A DNA stretch of 64,000 bases. It comes from JAGVSZ01 sp963747775. GTDB taxonomy: Bacteria; Pseudomonadota; Gammaproteobacteria; Burkholderiales; SG8-39. The stretch covers positions 434,001 through 498,000 of the forward strand of contig CAVVGT010000016.1 in the NCBI GenBank assembly GCA_963747775.1, in the 5' to 3' direction. The notes beneath the pieces are model-generated. The model made no database searches. It was given only the letters and a program-made list of their open reading frames with translations, and was not told the DNA's origin. Of this stretch, positions 51,057 through 59,043 are shown one piece after another. How positions within the stretch are numbered: the first letter of the stretch is position 1; each line of letters begins with the position of its first letter. The translations under genes were made by a program, and so were the position numbers.

Positions 51057-52037
51057 ATGCATCCGTCATTCCGCGCGCTAGCGCTCGCAGTCTCCGCGTT
51101 CGCAATCGCCGTCGCGTCGACCGGGGTCGCGGCGCAAACCTGGCCCGTCAAGCCAATCCGGGCGATCAACCCGTTCCCTGCCGGCGGCGGGACGGACACC
51201 TTCGCGCGACCCTGGGCGGCGAAGATGACGCAGCTCCTCGGCCAGCAGGTGCTGATCGAGAACATGGGCGGCGCGGGCGGCACCGTCGGCGCGACGCGCG
51301 CGTCGAAGGAAGCGCCCGACGGCTACACCTGGTTCATCGGCGCGATCCATCACACCATCGCCGAGTCGCTCTACACGAAGCTGCCGTACAGCCTTGAGCG
51401 GGACTTCGCCCCGGTGACCGTTCTGGCCTCGGTGCCGAACGTGGTCGTCCTCCATCCCAAGCACAGCTTCAAGTCGCTGCAGGAGATGATCGTCTTTGCC
51501 AAGGCGAACCCGGGCACGCTCAACTACGGCTCGGCAGGTAGCGGGACCAGTCACCACATGATCGGCGAGCTCTTCAAGCAGACGACCGGCGTCGACCTGA
51601 CCCACGTGCCATACAAGGGTGCGGGCCCGTTGATGCAGGACCTGCTCGCGGGGCAGGTCGACATGGCGTTCGACGGCATGGGCACCTCGGCGAACCAGAT
51701 CAAGGCCGGTAAGCTCCGTCCGCTGGCCGTGACCTCGGCCACCCGCAACCCGGTGATCCCGGAGGTCCCGACGATGAAGGAGGCGGGCGTCGACTTCGCG
51801 ATCTCGCTGACCTGGTATGCGCTCTTCGCGATAAAGGGGACGCCGCAGCCGATCATCGACCGGATGTACGCCGACACGGTAAAGGTGCTGCAGATGCCCG
51901 ACATCAAAACCATCTGGGCAAGCCAGGGCGCGGATGCGGGCGGCCAGCCGCCGGCCGAGTTCGCCGCGTTCGTACGCTCGGAGATCGAGAAGTGGGCCAA
52001 GGTGACCAAGGCGGCCGGGATCAAGGTCGACCTCTGA
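51057..52037 (+). CDS. Bug-family tripartite tricarboxylate transporter binding protein
   Basis: 326 residues. Signal peptide FRALALAVSAFAIAVASTGVAAQ; mature start TWPVKPIRAINPFPAGGGTDTFARPWA. Bug motifs VLIENMGGAGGTVGATRASKEAPDGYT, YGSAGSGTSHHMIGELF and HVPYKGAGPLMQDLLAGQVDMAF are all present. Reading IEN-M-GG in place of the usual V-N-R-P-G is typical of many Bug proteins. AAGGAG precedes the ATG. No TctAB genes follow; the terminator at 52065 closes the unit. It is 120 nt after the enoyl-CoA hydratase gene and may have its own promoter. The neighbour MatB-like ligase suggests a dicarboxylate ligand. Confidence 0.92.
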   Translation: MHPSFRALALAVSAFAIAVASTGVAAQTWPVKPIRAINPFPAGGGTDTFARPWAAKMTQLLGQQVLIENMGGAGGTVGATRASKEAPDGYTWFIGAIHHTIAESLYTKLPYSLERDFAPVTVLASVPNVVVLHPKHSFKSLQEMIVFAKANPGTLNYGSAGSGTSHHMIGELFKQTTGVDLTHVPYKGAGPLMQDLLAGQVDMAFDGMGTSANQIKAGKLRPLAVTSATRNPVIPEVPTMKEAGVDFAISLTWYALFAIKGTPQPIIDRMYADTVKVLQMPDIKTIWASQGADAGGQPPAEFAAFVRSEIEKWAKVTKAAGIKVDL

Positions 52038-52064
52038 CGACGCCGATCGAATCCGCCGCGCGCG

Positions 52065-52097
52065 AGAAGCCACGGTCCGCCGTGGCTTCTTGCTTTC
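52065..52097 (+). terminator. Rho-independent terminator after Bug gene
   Basis: AGAAGCCACGG pairs perfectly with CCGTGGCTTCT (11 bp, 4-nt loop), followed by TTGCTTT. It sits 27 nt after the Bug stop and immediately before the ligase start at 52111. Confidence 0.75.
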
Positions 52098-52110
52098 GGA
52101 TAAGTACCGC

Positions 52111-53607
52111 ATGAACGCCTACAGCTACTTCCGCCGCGGCTTCGCCACCCGGCTCGGGGAGACCTTCCTCGAAGCCGACAGCGGCGAGCGCTACACCTAC
52201 GCCGATCTGGAGCGCGAGACCGCGCGCGTCGCGTCGTTCCTCACCGGCCTCGGCCTGCAGAAGGGCGATCGCGTCGCCGCGCAGATCGACAAGTCGCCGC
52301 AGGGGCTGTTTCTCTATCTCGGCTGCATCCGCGCAGGATTCTGCTTTCTGCCGCTCAACACCGCGTACCAGCGCGGCGAGCTCGGCTACTTCCTGCAGGA
52401 CGCCGAGCCGCGCGTCGTCGTCTGCCGGCCGCCAATGCTCGGCACGTTCGAGGCGCTGGCGCGAAACGCCGGCACGCCGCGGCTCTACACGCTCGACGAG
52501 AACGGCAAGGGTCCGCTGACCGACGCGATCGCGAGCGCGGCCGCATCGTTCGACGACCCGGCGCTCGGCGAGAACGACCTCGCGGTGATCATCTACACCT
52601 CGGGCACGACCGGCCGGTCGAAGGGCGCCATGGTCACGCACGGCAACCTGACGTCGAACGGCGCCGTGCTGAAGGAATACTGGCGTTTCACCGAGCGGGA
52701 CGTCCTGCTGCATGCGCTGCCGACATTCCACGTGCACGGCCTCTTCGTCGGCATCCACCCAATCCTGCTAGCCGGCGCGCGGATCCTCTTTCACCGCAAG
52801 TTCGATGCACCGGCGATGCTCGCCGCCTTCCCGCGCGCGACAGCGATGATGGGCGTGCCGACGTTCTACGTGCGGCTGCTCGGCGAATCGGGGCTGACGC
52901 GCGAGGCGGCCACCCACATGCGCCTCTTCGTGTCGGGAAGCGCGCCGCTGCTCCTCGAGACCTTCAAGGCCTGGCAGGACCGTACTGGCCACACCATCCT
53001 CGAGCGCTACGGCATGTCGGAGGCCGGGATGATCACGTCGAACCCCTACGACGGCGAGCGCCGCGGCGGCACGGTCGGCTTTCCGCTGCCGGGCGTCTCG
53101 GTCCGTGTCGTCGAGGACGGAAAGATCCTGGGACGGGGCGTCCCAGGCGTGGTCGAGATCAAGGGACCGAACGTGTTCGCCGGCTACTGGCGCATGCCGG
53201 AGAAGACGAAGGAAGAGTTCAGCGCCGACGGCTGGTTCAAGACCGGCGACGTGGGCCAATGGAGCGAGGACGGCTATCTCTCCATCGTCGGGCGCGCCAA
53301 GGACCTCATCATCTCCGGCGGGTACAACGTGTATCCGAAGGAAATCGAGCTCATGATCGACACGATGCCGGGCGTCGTCGAGTCGGCAGTGGTCGGCGTG
53401 CCACATCCGGACTTCGGCGAATCGGTCACGGCGGTCGTGGTGAAGCGGAAGGACGCGGCGCTCGACGAGGCCGCGGTGATCGCCCACGTCAGGTCGCAGA
53501 TCGCGAACTTCAAGGTCCCCAAGCGCGTCGTGTTCGTCGACGACCTGCCGCGCAACGCGATGGGCAAAGTGCAGAAGAACGTGCTGCGGGACGGTCTGAA
53601 GCGCTAG
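52111..53607 (+). CDS. matB: Malonyl-CoA synthetase-like acyl-CoA ligase (MatB-type)
   Basis: 498 residues, full length for the ANL superfamily. The P-loop is IYTSGTTGRSKGAMVTH near residue 167. MatB-like stretches are LPTFHVHGLFVG near 212, MMGVPTFYVRLLGESGLT near 248, and LERYGMSEAGMITSNPYDGERRGGTVGFPLPGVSV near 298-330. The A8 region DLIISGGYNVYPKEIE and the catalytic Lys in NAMGKVQKNVL complete it. The segments GVPTFYVRLL and YGMSEAGMITSNPYDG are close to rhizobial malonyl-CoA synthetase, so it probably makes malonyl- or methylmalonyl-CoA from the acid, CoA and ATP. A TTG codon at 52090 lies within the upstream terminator, so the ATG at 52111 is preferred. Confidence 0.85.
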   Translation: MNAYSYFRRGFATRLGETFLEADSGERYTYADLERETARVASFLTGLGLQKGDRVAAQIDKSPQGLFLYLGCIRAGFCFLPLNTAYQRGELGYFLQDAEPRVVVCRPPMLGTFEALARNAGTPRLYTLDENGKGPLTDAIASAAASFDDPALGENDLAVIIYTSGTTGRSKGAMVTHGNLTSNGAVLKEYWRFTERDVLLHALPTFHVHGLFVGIHPILLAGARILFHRKFDAPAMLAAFPRATAMMGVPTFYVRLLGESGLTREAATHMRLFVSGSAPLLLETFKAWQDRTGHTILERYGMSEAGMITSNPYDGERRGGTVGFPLPGVSVRVVEDGKILGRGVPGVVEIKGPNVFAGYWRMPEKTKEEFSADGWFKTGDVGQWSEDGYLSIVGRAKDLIISGGYNVYPKEIELMIDTMPGVVESAVVGVPHPDFGESVTAVVVKRKDAALDEAAVIAHVRSQIANFKVPKRVVFVDDLPRNAMGKVQKNVLRDGLKR

Positions 53608-53617
53608 CTTCGGCGCG

Positions 53618-54424
53618 TCACCACAAGCTGAACAGCATCCGCGCCGCGAGCACGAACAGCAGCGCGGCGAAGATGCGCTTCAGCAGCCGCCCCGGCACGC
53701 GGTGCGCGAGGCGTGCCCCGAGCGGCGCGGTCAGCACGCTCGCGATCGTGATGCCGGCCAGTGCCGGCAGATACACGTAGCCGACGCTCCAGGCCGGTAG
53801 TCCGGCGGCGTTCCAGCCGGTGTAGAGGTACCCGATCGTGCCGCCCACCGCAATTGGAATTCCGATCGCGGCGGCGGTGCCGACCGCCTGGATGATCGGG
53901 ACGTTGCAGAAGATCATGAACGGCACCGACATCACGGCGCCGCCGATCGCCACGAGCGACGAGAGCCCCCCGATCGTGGTGCCGGCCGCGAACATTCCCG
54001 CGGCGCCGGGCGGCTGGCGCGAGGGCTTGGGCTTCAGATCGAGCGCCATGTTCACCGCCATCAGGAAGACGAACGCGGTGAAGTAGATCGCGAGCGTCCG
54101 GGTCGAGAGGTAGTTGGCCACGACCGCGCCGACGACGCCGCCGAAGAGGATCCCTGGGGTGATGCGCCACGCGATCTCCCAGCGCACCCCCCCGCGCGCC
54201 GCGTGCGCGCGCACGCTCGAGATCGAGGTGAAGAGGATCGTCGCCATCGCCGTGCCGACTGCGAGATGCAGCACGTGCTCGCGCGGCAACCCCTGCGCCT
54301 CGAGCATGAGCGCGAGCGGCGGCACGACGATCATGCCGCCGCCGATGCCAAGCATCCCGGCGAAGACCCCCACAAAGGCGCCGAGGACCAGGTACCCCGC
54401 GACCCAGACCGCGATCTCGGGCAT
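53618..54424 (-). CDS. TauE/SafE-family anion permease (second)
   Basis: 268 residues with about eight hydrophobic segments. The family motif GMLGIGGGMIVVPPLALMLEAQG near residue 24-46 is clear, as is TIGGLSSLVAIGGAVMSVPFMIFCNVPIIQAVGTAAAIGIPIAVGG near 150-195. These are the two pseudo-symmetrical halves of TauE/SafE carriers. It could move sulfite, sulfonates or carboxylates. It is convergent with the MatB-like gene (10-nt gap) and follows the HAD phosphatase-type gene on the opposite transcript by 5 nt, so likely the two minus-strand genes share a transcript. Confidence 0.88.
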   Translation of the reverse strand: MPEIAVWVAGYLVLGAFVGVFAGMLGIGGGMIVVPPLALMLEAQGLPREHVLHLAVGTAMATILFTSISSVRAHAARGGVRWEIAWRITPGILFGGVVGAVVANYLSTRTLAIYFTAFVFLMAVNMALDLKPKPSRQPPGAAGMFAAGTTIGGLSSLVAIGGAVMSVPFMIFCNVPIIQAVGTAAAIGIPIAVGGTIGYLYTGWNAAGLPAWSVGYVYLPALAGITIASVLTAPLGARLAHRVPGRLLKRIFAALLFVLAARMLFSLW

Positions 54425-54429
54425 TCCGG

Positions 54430-55230
54430 CTAACCGCCGCGCGCCGTGAGAATCCGCCGCGCCAACTCCGCGAATCCGGTTCCGCTCTCGCCCACGGTCA
54501 CATACGTGGGCGCATGCTCCATGCGCGCCGCGAAACGGCGCACGTTCGCGACCCCGACCGAGAGCGGAAAGTACGCGAACAGCGGTGCGTCGTTCGGCGA
54601 GTCGCCGATGAAGACGTACTGCTCGCGATCACGATCCAGGTCGACACCGGCGCGTTCCCGCATCAACGTCCTCGTCATCCCGAGCTTGTCATAAGTCCCG
54701 AACCAGCCGTTCACATGAATCGAGCTCACCTTGGCGGTCATGCCTGCCGCGCGCATAATGGCGACGATGCGGTCGACTGCCGCGTCGTCGAGGCGCGGCA
54801 CGTCCTCGCAGTAATCGATGGCCAGATCGGCCTCGCGGTAGCGCTGGTCCGATGCGAGCGCGGTACCGGGAACTTCGGCCAGGATCCGATCCCGCACTGC
54901 GGCAAGCCGGTCGCGGTTGGCGGACCGGACCGGATCGGCGTCCCGGAAACGCTTCACGAGCTTCCGGGCCACACGGTCATACGCGAAGTAGAACGCACCG
55001 TTTTCGCCCACGACCGCGTCGATGGGCCACATGCGCGCGATGTGATCGCACCAGCCGGCGGGGCGCCCCGTGATCGGAACGACGAGGAGCCCCGCGGCAT
55101 GCAGCGACGCGAGCGCTCCGTACGCATCGGCCGTCAGCGTCCCGTCGGTGGTCAGGGTGTCGTCGATGTCGGCGAACACACCGCGCGCGCCTGCGAGCGC
55201 TGCGACATCGATCCGGTCGAGTGAAAGCAT
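54430..55230 (-). CDS. HAD-superfamily (Cof/SPP-like) sugar phosphatase
   Basis: 266 residues. The HAD nucleophile motif is VFADIDDTLTTDG near residue 19 (D-I-D-D-T). Motif II is VPITGRPAG near 50. Motif III/IV is FIGDSPNDAPLFAYFPLSVGVANV near 215. It has a C2-type cap (residues about 85-190), as in mannosyl-3-phosphoglycerate and sucrose-phosphate phosphatases. It is probably a cytoplasmic Mg-dependent phosphatase on a sugar or polyol phosphate. The ATG at 55230 was chosen as the only start near the family N-terminus; a ribosome-binding site is not obvious. It is divergent from the third dctP gene with 111 bp between. Confidence 0.85.
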   Translation of the reverse strand: MLSLDRIDVAALAGARGVFADIDDTLTTDGTLTADAYGALASLHAAGLLVVPITGRPAGWCDHIARMWPIDAVVGENGAFYFAYDRVARKLVKRFRDADPVRSANRDRLAAVRDRILAEVPGTALASDQRYREADLAIDYCEDVPRLDDAAVDRIVAIMRAAGMTAKVSSIHVNGWFGTYDKLGMTRTLMRERAGVDLDRDREQYVFIGDSPNDAPLFAYFPLSVGVANVRRFAARMEHAPTYVTVGESGTGFAELARRILTARGG

Positions 55231-55341
55231 CGCGGGAGTTGAAACCGACGGGCCAGCATAGTAACGTAGCCGCCACAACGCGCTCGCGGAATCCCCCGCG
55301 CCGCAAAGAAGAATACAAGCGTTCGACCTGAGGAGGGTTCC

Positions 55342-56394
55342 ATGAAGCGTCGCATCCTGGCGGCCGCGGCCGTCTGCATCGCAGCCTCGTTCGCAGCAGT
55401 CACGTTCGCGCAGCAGCCGCCGCAGAAAGTCCGGCTCAACCTTGCGAGCGCGTTTCCCACCAGCCTGACGCTGATCGGCGAGGCGCCCGTGCGCCTTTCG
55501 AAGAAGATCGAACGGGCCTCCGGCGGGACAATCGAATTGAAGGTAAACGAGCCCGGCGCGCTCGTGCCGGCGCTGCAGGCGATCCAGGCCGTCTCGCAGG
55601 GCTCGGTCGACGCCGCGTGGTCGAACGGCGGGTTCTTCGCCGGCACCGATTCCGCGTTCAACATGTTCGCCTCGGTGCCCTTCGGGCCGGGCATGGGCGA
55701 GTACCTGGCGTGGATCTACTACGGCGGCGGGCTTCAGCTCTCGCGCGAGCTGTATGGCAAGCAGGGCGTCTACAACATTCCCTGTGGCCTCATCCCGCCG
55801 GAAGCGTCGGGCTGGTTCCGCAAGGAGATCAAGACCGTCCAGGACATGAAGGGCCTGAAGATGCGCTTCTTCGGCCTGGGCGCGAAAGTGATGGAGAAGA
55901 TGGGCGTGTCGACGCAGCTCCTCGCGCCGGGCGACATCTTCCAGGCGCTGCAGCTCGGGACGATCGACGCCACCGAGTTCTCCTTGCCAGTGATGGACCA
56001 GAAGTTCGGTTTCTACCAGGTCGCGAAGTTCTACTACTTCCCCGGCTGGCATCAGCAGGCGACGTTTCTCGAGCTCTACATCAATCGCAAGAAGTGGGAC
56101 TCGATGAGCGATCCACAGCACGCGATCATCGAGCAGGCGTGCGGCGACCTGATCCGCGAGATCATGGCGGAGGGCGAGGCGACGCAGTTCAAGGCGATGC
56201 GCGAGATGCAGGACAAGAACGGCGTGCAGATCAAGCGCTGGTCGCCGGAGATCATGGCGGCGCTCGAAAAGAACTGGAACGAGGTCATCGCCGAGGAGTC
56301 GGCCAAGAATCCGAGCTTCAAGCGCGTCTGGGACTCGTACGCGAAGTTCCGCGGCGATTACGCCATCTGGCGCGACCTCGGCTACCTGAAGTAG
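55342..56394 (+). CDS. TRAP transporter binding protein, DctP family (third system)
   Basis: 350 residues with signal peptide (RILAAAAVCIAASFAAVTFAQ). The mature part begins VRLNLASAFPTSLTLIGEAPVRLSKKIERASGG, and GGFFAGTDSAFNMFASVPFGPGMGEYLAWIYYGGG resembles the binding proteins of keto-acid TRAP systems (TakP-like). The ligand Arg is in GLKMRFFGLGAKVMEKMG near residue 173, and TIDATEFSLPVMDQKFGFYQVAKFYYFPGWHQ near 215-240 is typical of TakP-type metal-assisted 2-oxoacid binding. GAGGAGG precedes the ATG. A hairpin terminator separates it from dctQ. Confidence 0.92.
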   Translation: MKRRILAAAAVCIAASFAAVTFAQQPPQKVRLNLASAFPTSLTLIGEAPVRLSKKIERASGGTIELKVNEPGALVPALQAIQAVSQGSVDAAWSNGGFFAGTDSAFNMFASVPFGPGMGEYLAWIYYGGGLQLSRELYGKQGVYNIPCGLIPPEASGWFRKEIKTVQDMKGLKMRFFGLGAKVMEKMGVSTQLLAPGDIFQALQLGTIDATEFSLPVMDQKFGFYQVAKFYYFPGWHQQATFLELYINRKKWDSMSDPQHAIIEQACGDLIREIMAEGEATQFKAMREMQDKNGVQIKRWSPEIMAALEKNWNEVIAEESAKNPSFKRVWDSYAKFRGDYAIWRDLGYLK

Positions 56395-56406
56395 TCGCCA
56401 CCGCCC

Positions 56407-56446
56407 AAGGGAGCGCCCCGGCCCGCGCCGGGCGCTCCCTTTCTCG
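56407..56446 (+). terminator. Intra-operon attenuator after dctP (third TRAP system)
   Basis: AAGGGAGCGCCC pairs with GGGCGCTCCCTT (12 bp) around a GC loop, followed by TCTCGTTCG. It lies 12 nt after the dctP stop and 18 nt before dctQ. It should let more binding protein than permease be made. Confidence 0.75.
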
Positions 56447-56463
56447 TTCGTTTCGGGGGGGCC

Positions 56464-57045
56464 ATGGACAGTCTTCTGGCGGCGAGCAGCGCGATCGATC
56501 GCGTGCTCGAGCGAATCTCGGCAACGGTCGGCTGGCTGTTCGTGGTCTGCGCGACGGTCATCTGCTTCGACGTCCTGTCGCGCAAGTTCGGCTACCAGAT
56601 CCCGGGCATGGGATCGACGCGGTTGCAGGAGCTCGAGTGGCACCTGCACGCGGCGCTCTTCTGCTTCTGGCTCGGAACGGCGTACGTAAAGAATGCGCAC
56701 GTCCGTATCGACATCGCGCTGGCAAACGCAAAACCGCGCACGCACGCGATGATGGAGTTCGTCGGGTGTCTCATCTTCGCGATCCCGTACTGCCTGATCG
56801 CGATCTACTTCAGCACCGACTTCACCTGGCTCGCCTGGAACCTGAACGAGTCGTCCGACTCGGCGACGGGTCTGCCTTACCGATGGATTCCCAAAGCCTT
56901 CATCACCGTCGGTCTCCTCCTGCTTTTCGCGGCCGTCATATCGGTCCTGATGCGGCTGATCGTCTACCTTTGGGGGCCTGAACGGCTGCGTAAGCGCAGT
57001 GCCTTCGCCGGGGCGAAAGTCCATTACGGGGCAGAGGCCTCGTGA
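56464..57045 (+). CDS. TRAP transporter small permease, DctQ family (third system)
   Basis: 193 residues with four membrane helices. ISATVGWLFVVCATVICFDVLSRKFGYQIPGMGSTRLQELEWHLHAALFCFWLGTAYVKNAHVRIDIALAN spans helices 1 and 2, with E-L-E-W-H matching the keto-acid TRAP branch. FSTDFTWLAWNLNESSDSATGLPYRWIPKAFITVGLLLLF covers the periplasmic loop and last helix. GGGGGGG before the ATG is a weak ribosome-binding site. The TGA overlaps the next ATG or GTG. Functions with DctM at 57045. Confidence 0.9.
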   Translation: MDSLLAASSAIDRVLERISATVGWLFVVCATVICFDVLSRKFGYQIPGMGSTRLQELEWHLHAALFCFWLGTAYVKNAHVRIDIALANAKPRTHAMMEFVGCLIFAIPYCLIAIYFSTDFTWLAWNLNESSDSATGLPYRWIPKAFITVGLLLLFAAVISVLMRLIVYLWGPERLRKRSAFAGAKVHYGAEAS

Positions 57046-58430
57046 TGGACTGGCTCGCGCACCACCTCTCGCTCATTCTCTTCGTCGTGCTAGCGGTCGC
57101 GCTCTTCTGCGGCTATCCGGTCGCGTTCGTGCTCGGTGGGATCGCCATCTTCTTCGGCGGGCTCGGGATCCTGCTCGACGTTTTCCAGCCGGTGCAGTTC
57201 TTCAATCTGCTGCCGCGCATCTGGGGTGGGGTCGCGGCGAACCCGATTCTCGTCGCGGTGCCGATGTTCATCTTCATGGGCACCGTGCTCGAGCGCAGCG
57301 GCGTCGCAAACGACCTGCTGCACGCGCTCCAGGTGCTGACCCGACGCATTCCGGGCGGCCTCGCGATGTCGGTGACGCTCATGGGCACGATCATGGCGGC
57401 GACGACGGGCATCGTCGGCGCCTCAGTGGTGATGCTCACGCTGGTCGCGTTGCCGACGATGCTCGAGCGCGGATACAGCAAGGAGCTCGCCGTCGGCACC
57501 ATCGCTTCCGCGGGCACGCTCGGAATCCTGATTCCACCCTCGATCATGCTGGTGATCATGGGGGACCTGCTGGCGGTGTCGGTGGGCACGCTCTTCGCAG
57601 CGGCGGTCATCCCGGGATTGCTCCTGTCGCTGATCTACCTGATCTACATCGGCGGGATCTCGTTCCTGAAGCCCGAGCTCGCTCCGCCGCTTCCGGCCGA
57701 CATCGGCCCGAAGACGGCCGTTGAGTTCTGGAAGATGGTCATGAAGAGCTTCTTTCCGCCGACGCTGCTCATCACGCTCGTCCTCGGATCGATCTTCGGC
57801 GGCTGGGCGACCCCGACCGAGGCGGCCGGCGTGGGCTCGATGGGTGCGCTCTTCCTCGCGTGGATGAACGGCCGACTAAACCTGAAGTCGTTGCGCGAGA
57901 CGATCGAAAGCGCTGCGCTGACCAACGCGCTCGTGTTCTTCATCTTCTTCGGCGCCACGCTGTTTTCGTTCGTCTTTCGCGCGCTCGGCGGCGACGACGT
58001 GGTGGTCGACGTCCTCAAGGCAGCGGGCTTGGATACCGGCTGGGAAGTGCTCATCTTCCTGATGGTGCTGGTGTTCATCCTCGGCTTCTTCTTCGACTGG
58101 ATCGAGATCTGCCTGATCGTCCTTCCCGTGTTCGCGCCGGTGCTGACGAAGGTCGATTTCGGCGCGCACATCGGCGGTGGCGGACCAATCGTGTTCCTCA
58201 CCTGGTTCATCATCATGATGTCGGTAAACCTCCAGACGGCGTTCCTCACTCCGCCATTCGGATTCACGCTGTTCTACATGAAGGGGACCGTGCCGCCGTC
58301 GGTGACGATGGGGCACATCTACCGCGGGATCGTCCCGTTCGTGATCCTGCAGATGATCGGGCTCACGCTGACGATCGTCTTCCCGGAGCTCGTGCTCTGG
58401 CTGCCGCGATACGTGGGATTCCTGAACTGA
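57045..58430 (+). CDS. TRAP transporter large permease, DctM family (third system)
   Basis: 461 residues with about 12-13 hydrophobic segments, longer than the TatT-linked DctM. GYPVAFVLGGIAIFFGGLGILLDVF is near the N-terminus. GTIMAATTGIVGASVVMLTLVALPTML near residue 115, AGTLGILIPPSIMLVIMGDLLAVSVG near 155, and NLQTAFLTPPFGFTLFYMKGTVP near 385 are DctM signatures. It starts at ATG 57045, overlapping the dctQ stop; a GTG one codon earlier is equally possible. Together with the TakP-like binding protein it probably imports a 2-oxoacid or related carboxylate with sodium. Confidence 0.92.
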   Translation: MDWLAHHLSLILFVVLAVALFCGYPVAFVLGGIAIFFGGLGILLDVFQPVQFFNLLPRIWGGVAANPILVAVPMFIFMGTVLERSGVANDLLHALQVLTRRIPGGLAMSVTLMGTIMAATTGIVGASVVMLTLVALPTMLERGYSKELAVGTIASAGTLGILIPPSIMLVIMGDLLAVSVGTLFAAAVIPGLLLSLIYLIYIGGISFLKPELAPPLPADIGPKTAVEFWKMVMKSFFPPTLLITLVLGSIFGGWATPTEAAGVGSMGALFLAWMNGRLNLKSLRETIESAALTNALVFFIFFGATLFSFVFRALGGDDVVVDVLKAAGLDTGWEVLIFLMVLVFILGFFFDWIEICLIVLPVFAPVLTKVDFGAHIGGGGPIVFLTWFIIMMSVNLQTAFLTPPFGFTLFYMKGTVPPSVTMGHIYRGIVPFVILQMIGLTLTIVFPELVLWLPRYVGFLN

Positions 58431-58440
58431 GCGCGGCGCG

Positions 58441-59043
58441 TCAGGCGCCGCGCAGGTGCCAAGCAAGCGCGTCCTCGAGACGGTCGCCGCCCCAGAAGAC
58501 TTCGCCGCGCACGACGAACGTCGGCGCGCCGAAGATGCCGAGCGCCTGCGCGCGGTCGGTGTTGGCGCGCAGAGCTTCCTTCACGGACTGCGACTGCACG
58601 CGCTCGAGCCACGGCTCGGGCGCCTGCCCCAACGCCGCGAGGACCCGGCCGAGCGTCTCCGCCGTGGAGATGTCGGCGCTCTCTGCGAAGTTCGCGACGT
58701 AGATCGCACGCACCAGCGCCGGCAGCCAGGGCTCGTCGATCGCCGCGAGCGCGAGGCGCGCCGCGAGGATGCTCCGCTGCGGGAAGATCGTGGGACGCGC
58801 GTAGGGCAGGCCGTGCTTGGCGCAGAGCCGCTCGAGGTCGCGCCACATGTAACGGCCCTTTGCCGGGTACAGGTTGAACGGGGAGTCGTTCCAGCCCTGG
58901 GCCTGGAAGATCGGCCCGAGCAGAAATGGCCGCCAGGCGATCGGGACGCCCGCCCGCGCGGCGAGGGCCTCGATCCGCATCGCTGCGGGGTACGAGTAGG
59001 TGCTGGCGAACTCGAACCAGAACTCGAGCGGTTGCGTACTCAT
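58441..59043 (-). CDS. 2-hydroxychromene-2-carboxylate isomerase-like (DsbA-fold, glutathione-dependent)
   Basis: 200 residues, thioredoxin fold without the CxxC pair: the first motif is FEFASTYSYPAAMRIE near residue 10, where Ser occupies the position of the first Cys, as in kappa-class glutathione transferases and HCCA isomerases. GVPIAWRPFLLGPIFQAQGW, RDLERLCAKHGLPY and GIFGAPTFVVRGEVFWGGDRLEDAL are family hallmarks. The classical enzyme isomerises a ring-opened naphthalene intermediate using glutathione; no naphthalene genes are nearby, so the substrate here is probably different. It overlaps the glpD stop by 4 nt and ends the minus-strand operon. Confidence 0.88.
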   Translation of the reverse strand: MSTQPLEFWFEFASTYSYPAAMRIEALAARAGVPIAWRPFLLGPIFQAQGWNDSPFNLYPAKGRYMWRDLERLCAKHGLPYARPTIFPQRSILAARLALAAIDEPWLPALVRAIYVANFAESADISTAETLGRVLAALGQAPEPWLERVQSQSVKEALRANTDRAQALGIFGAPTFVVRGEVFWGGDRLEDALAWHLRGA

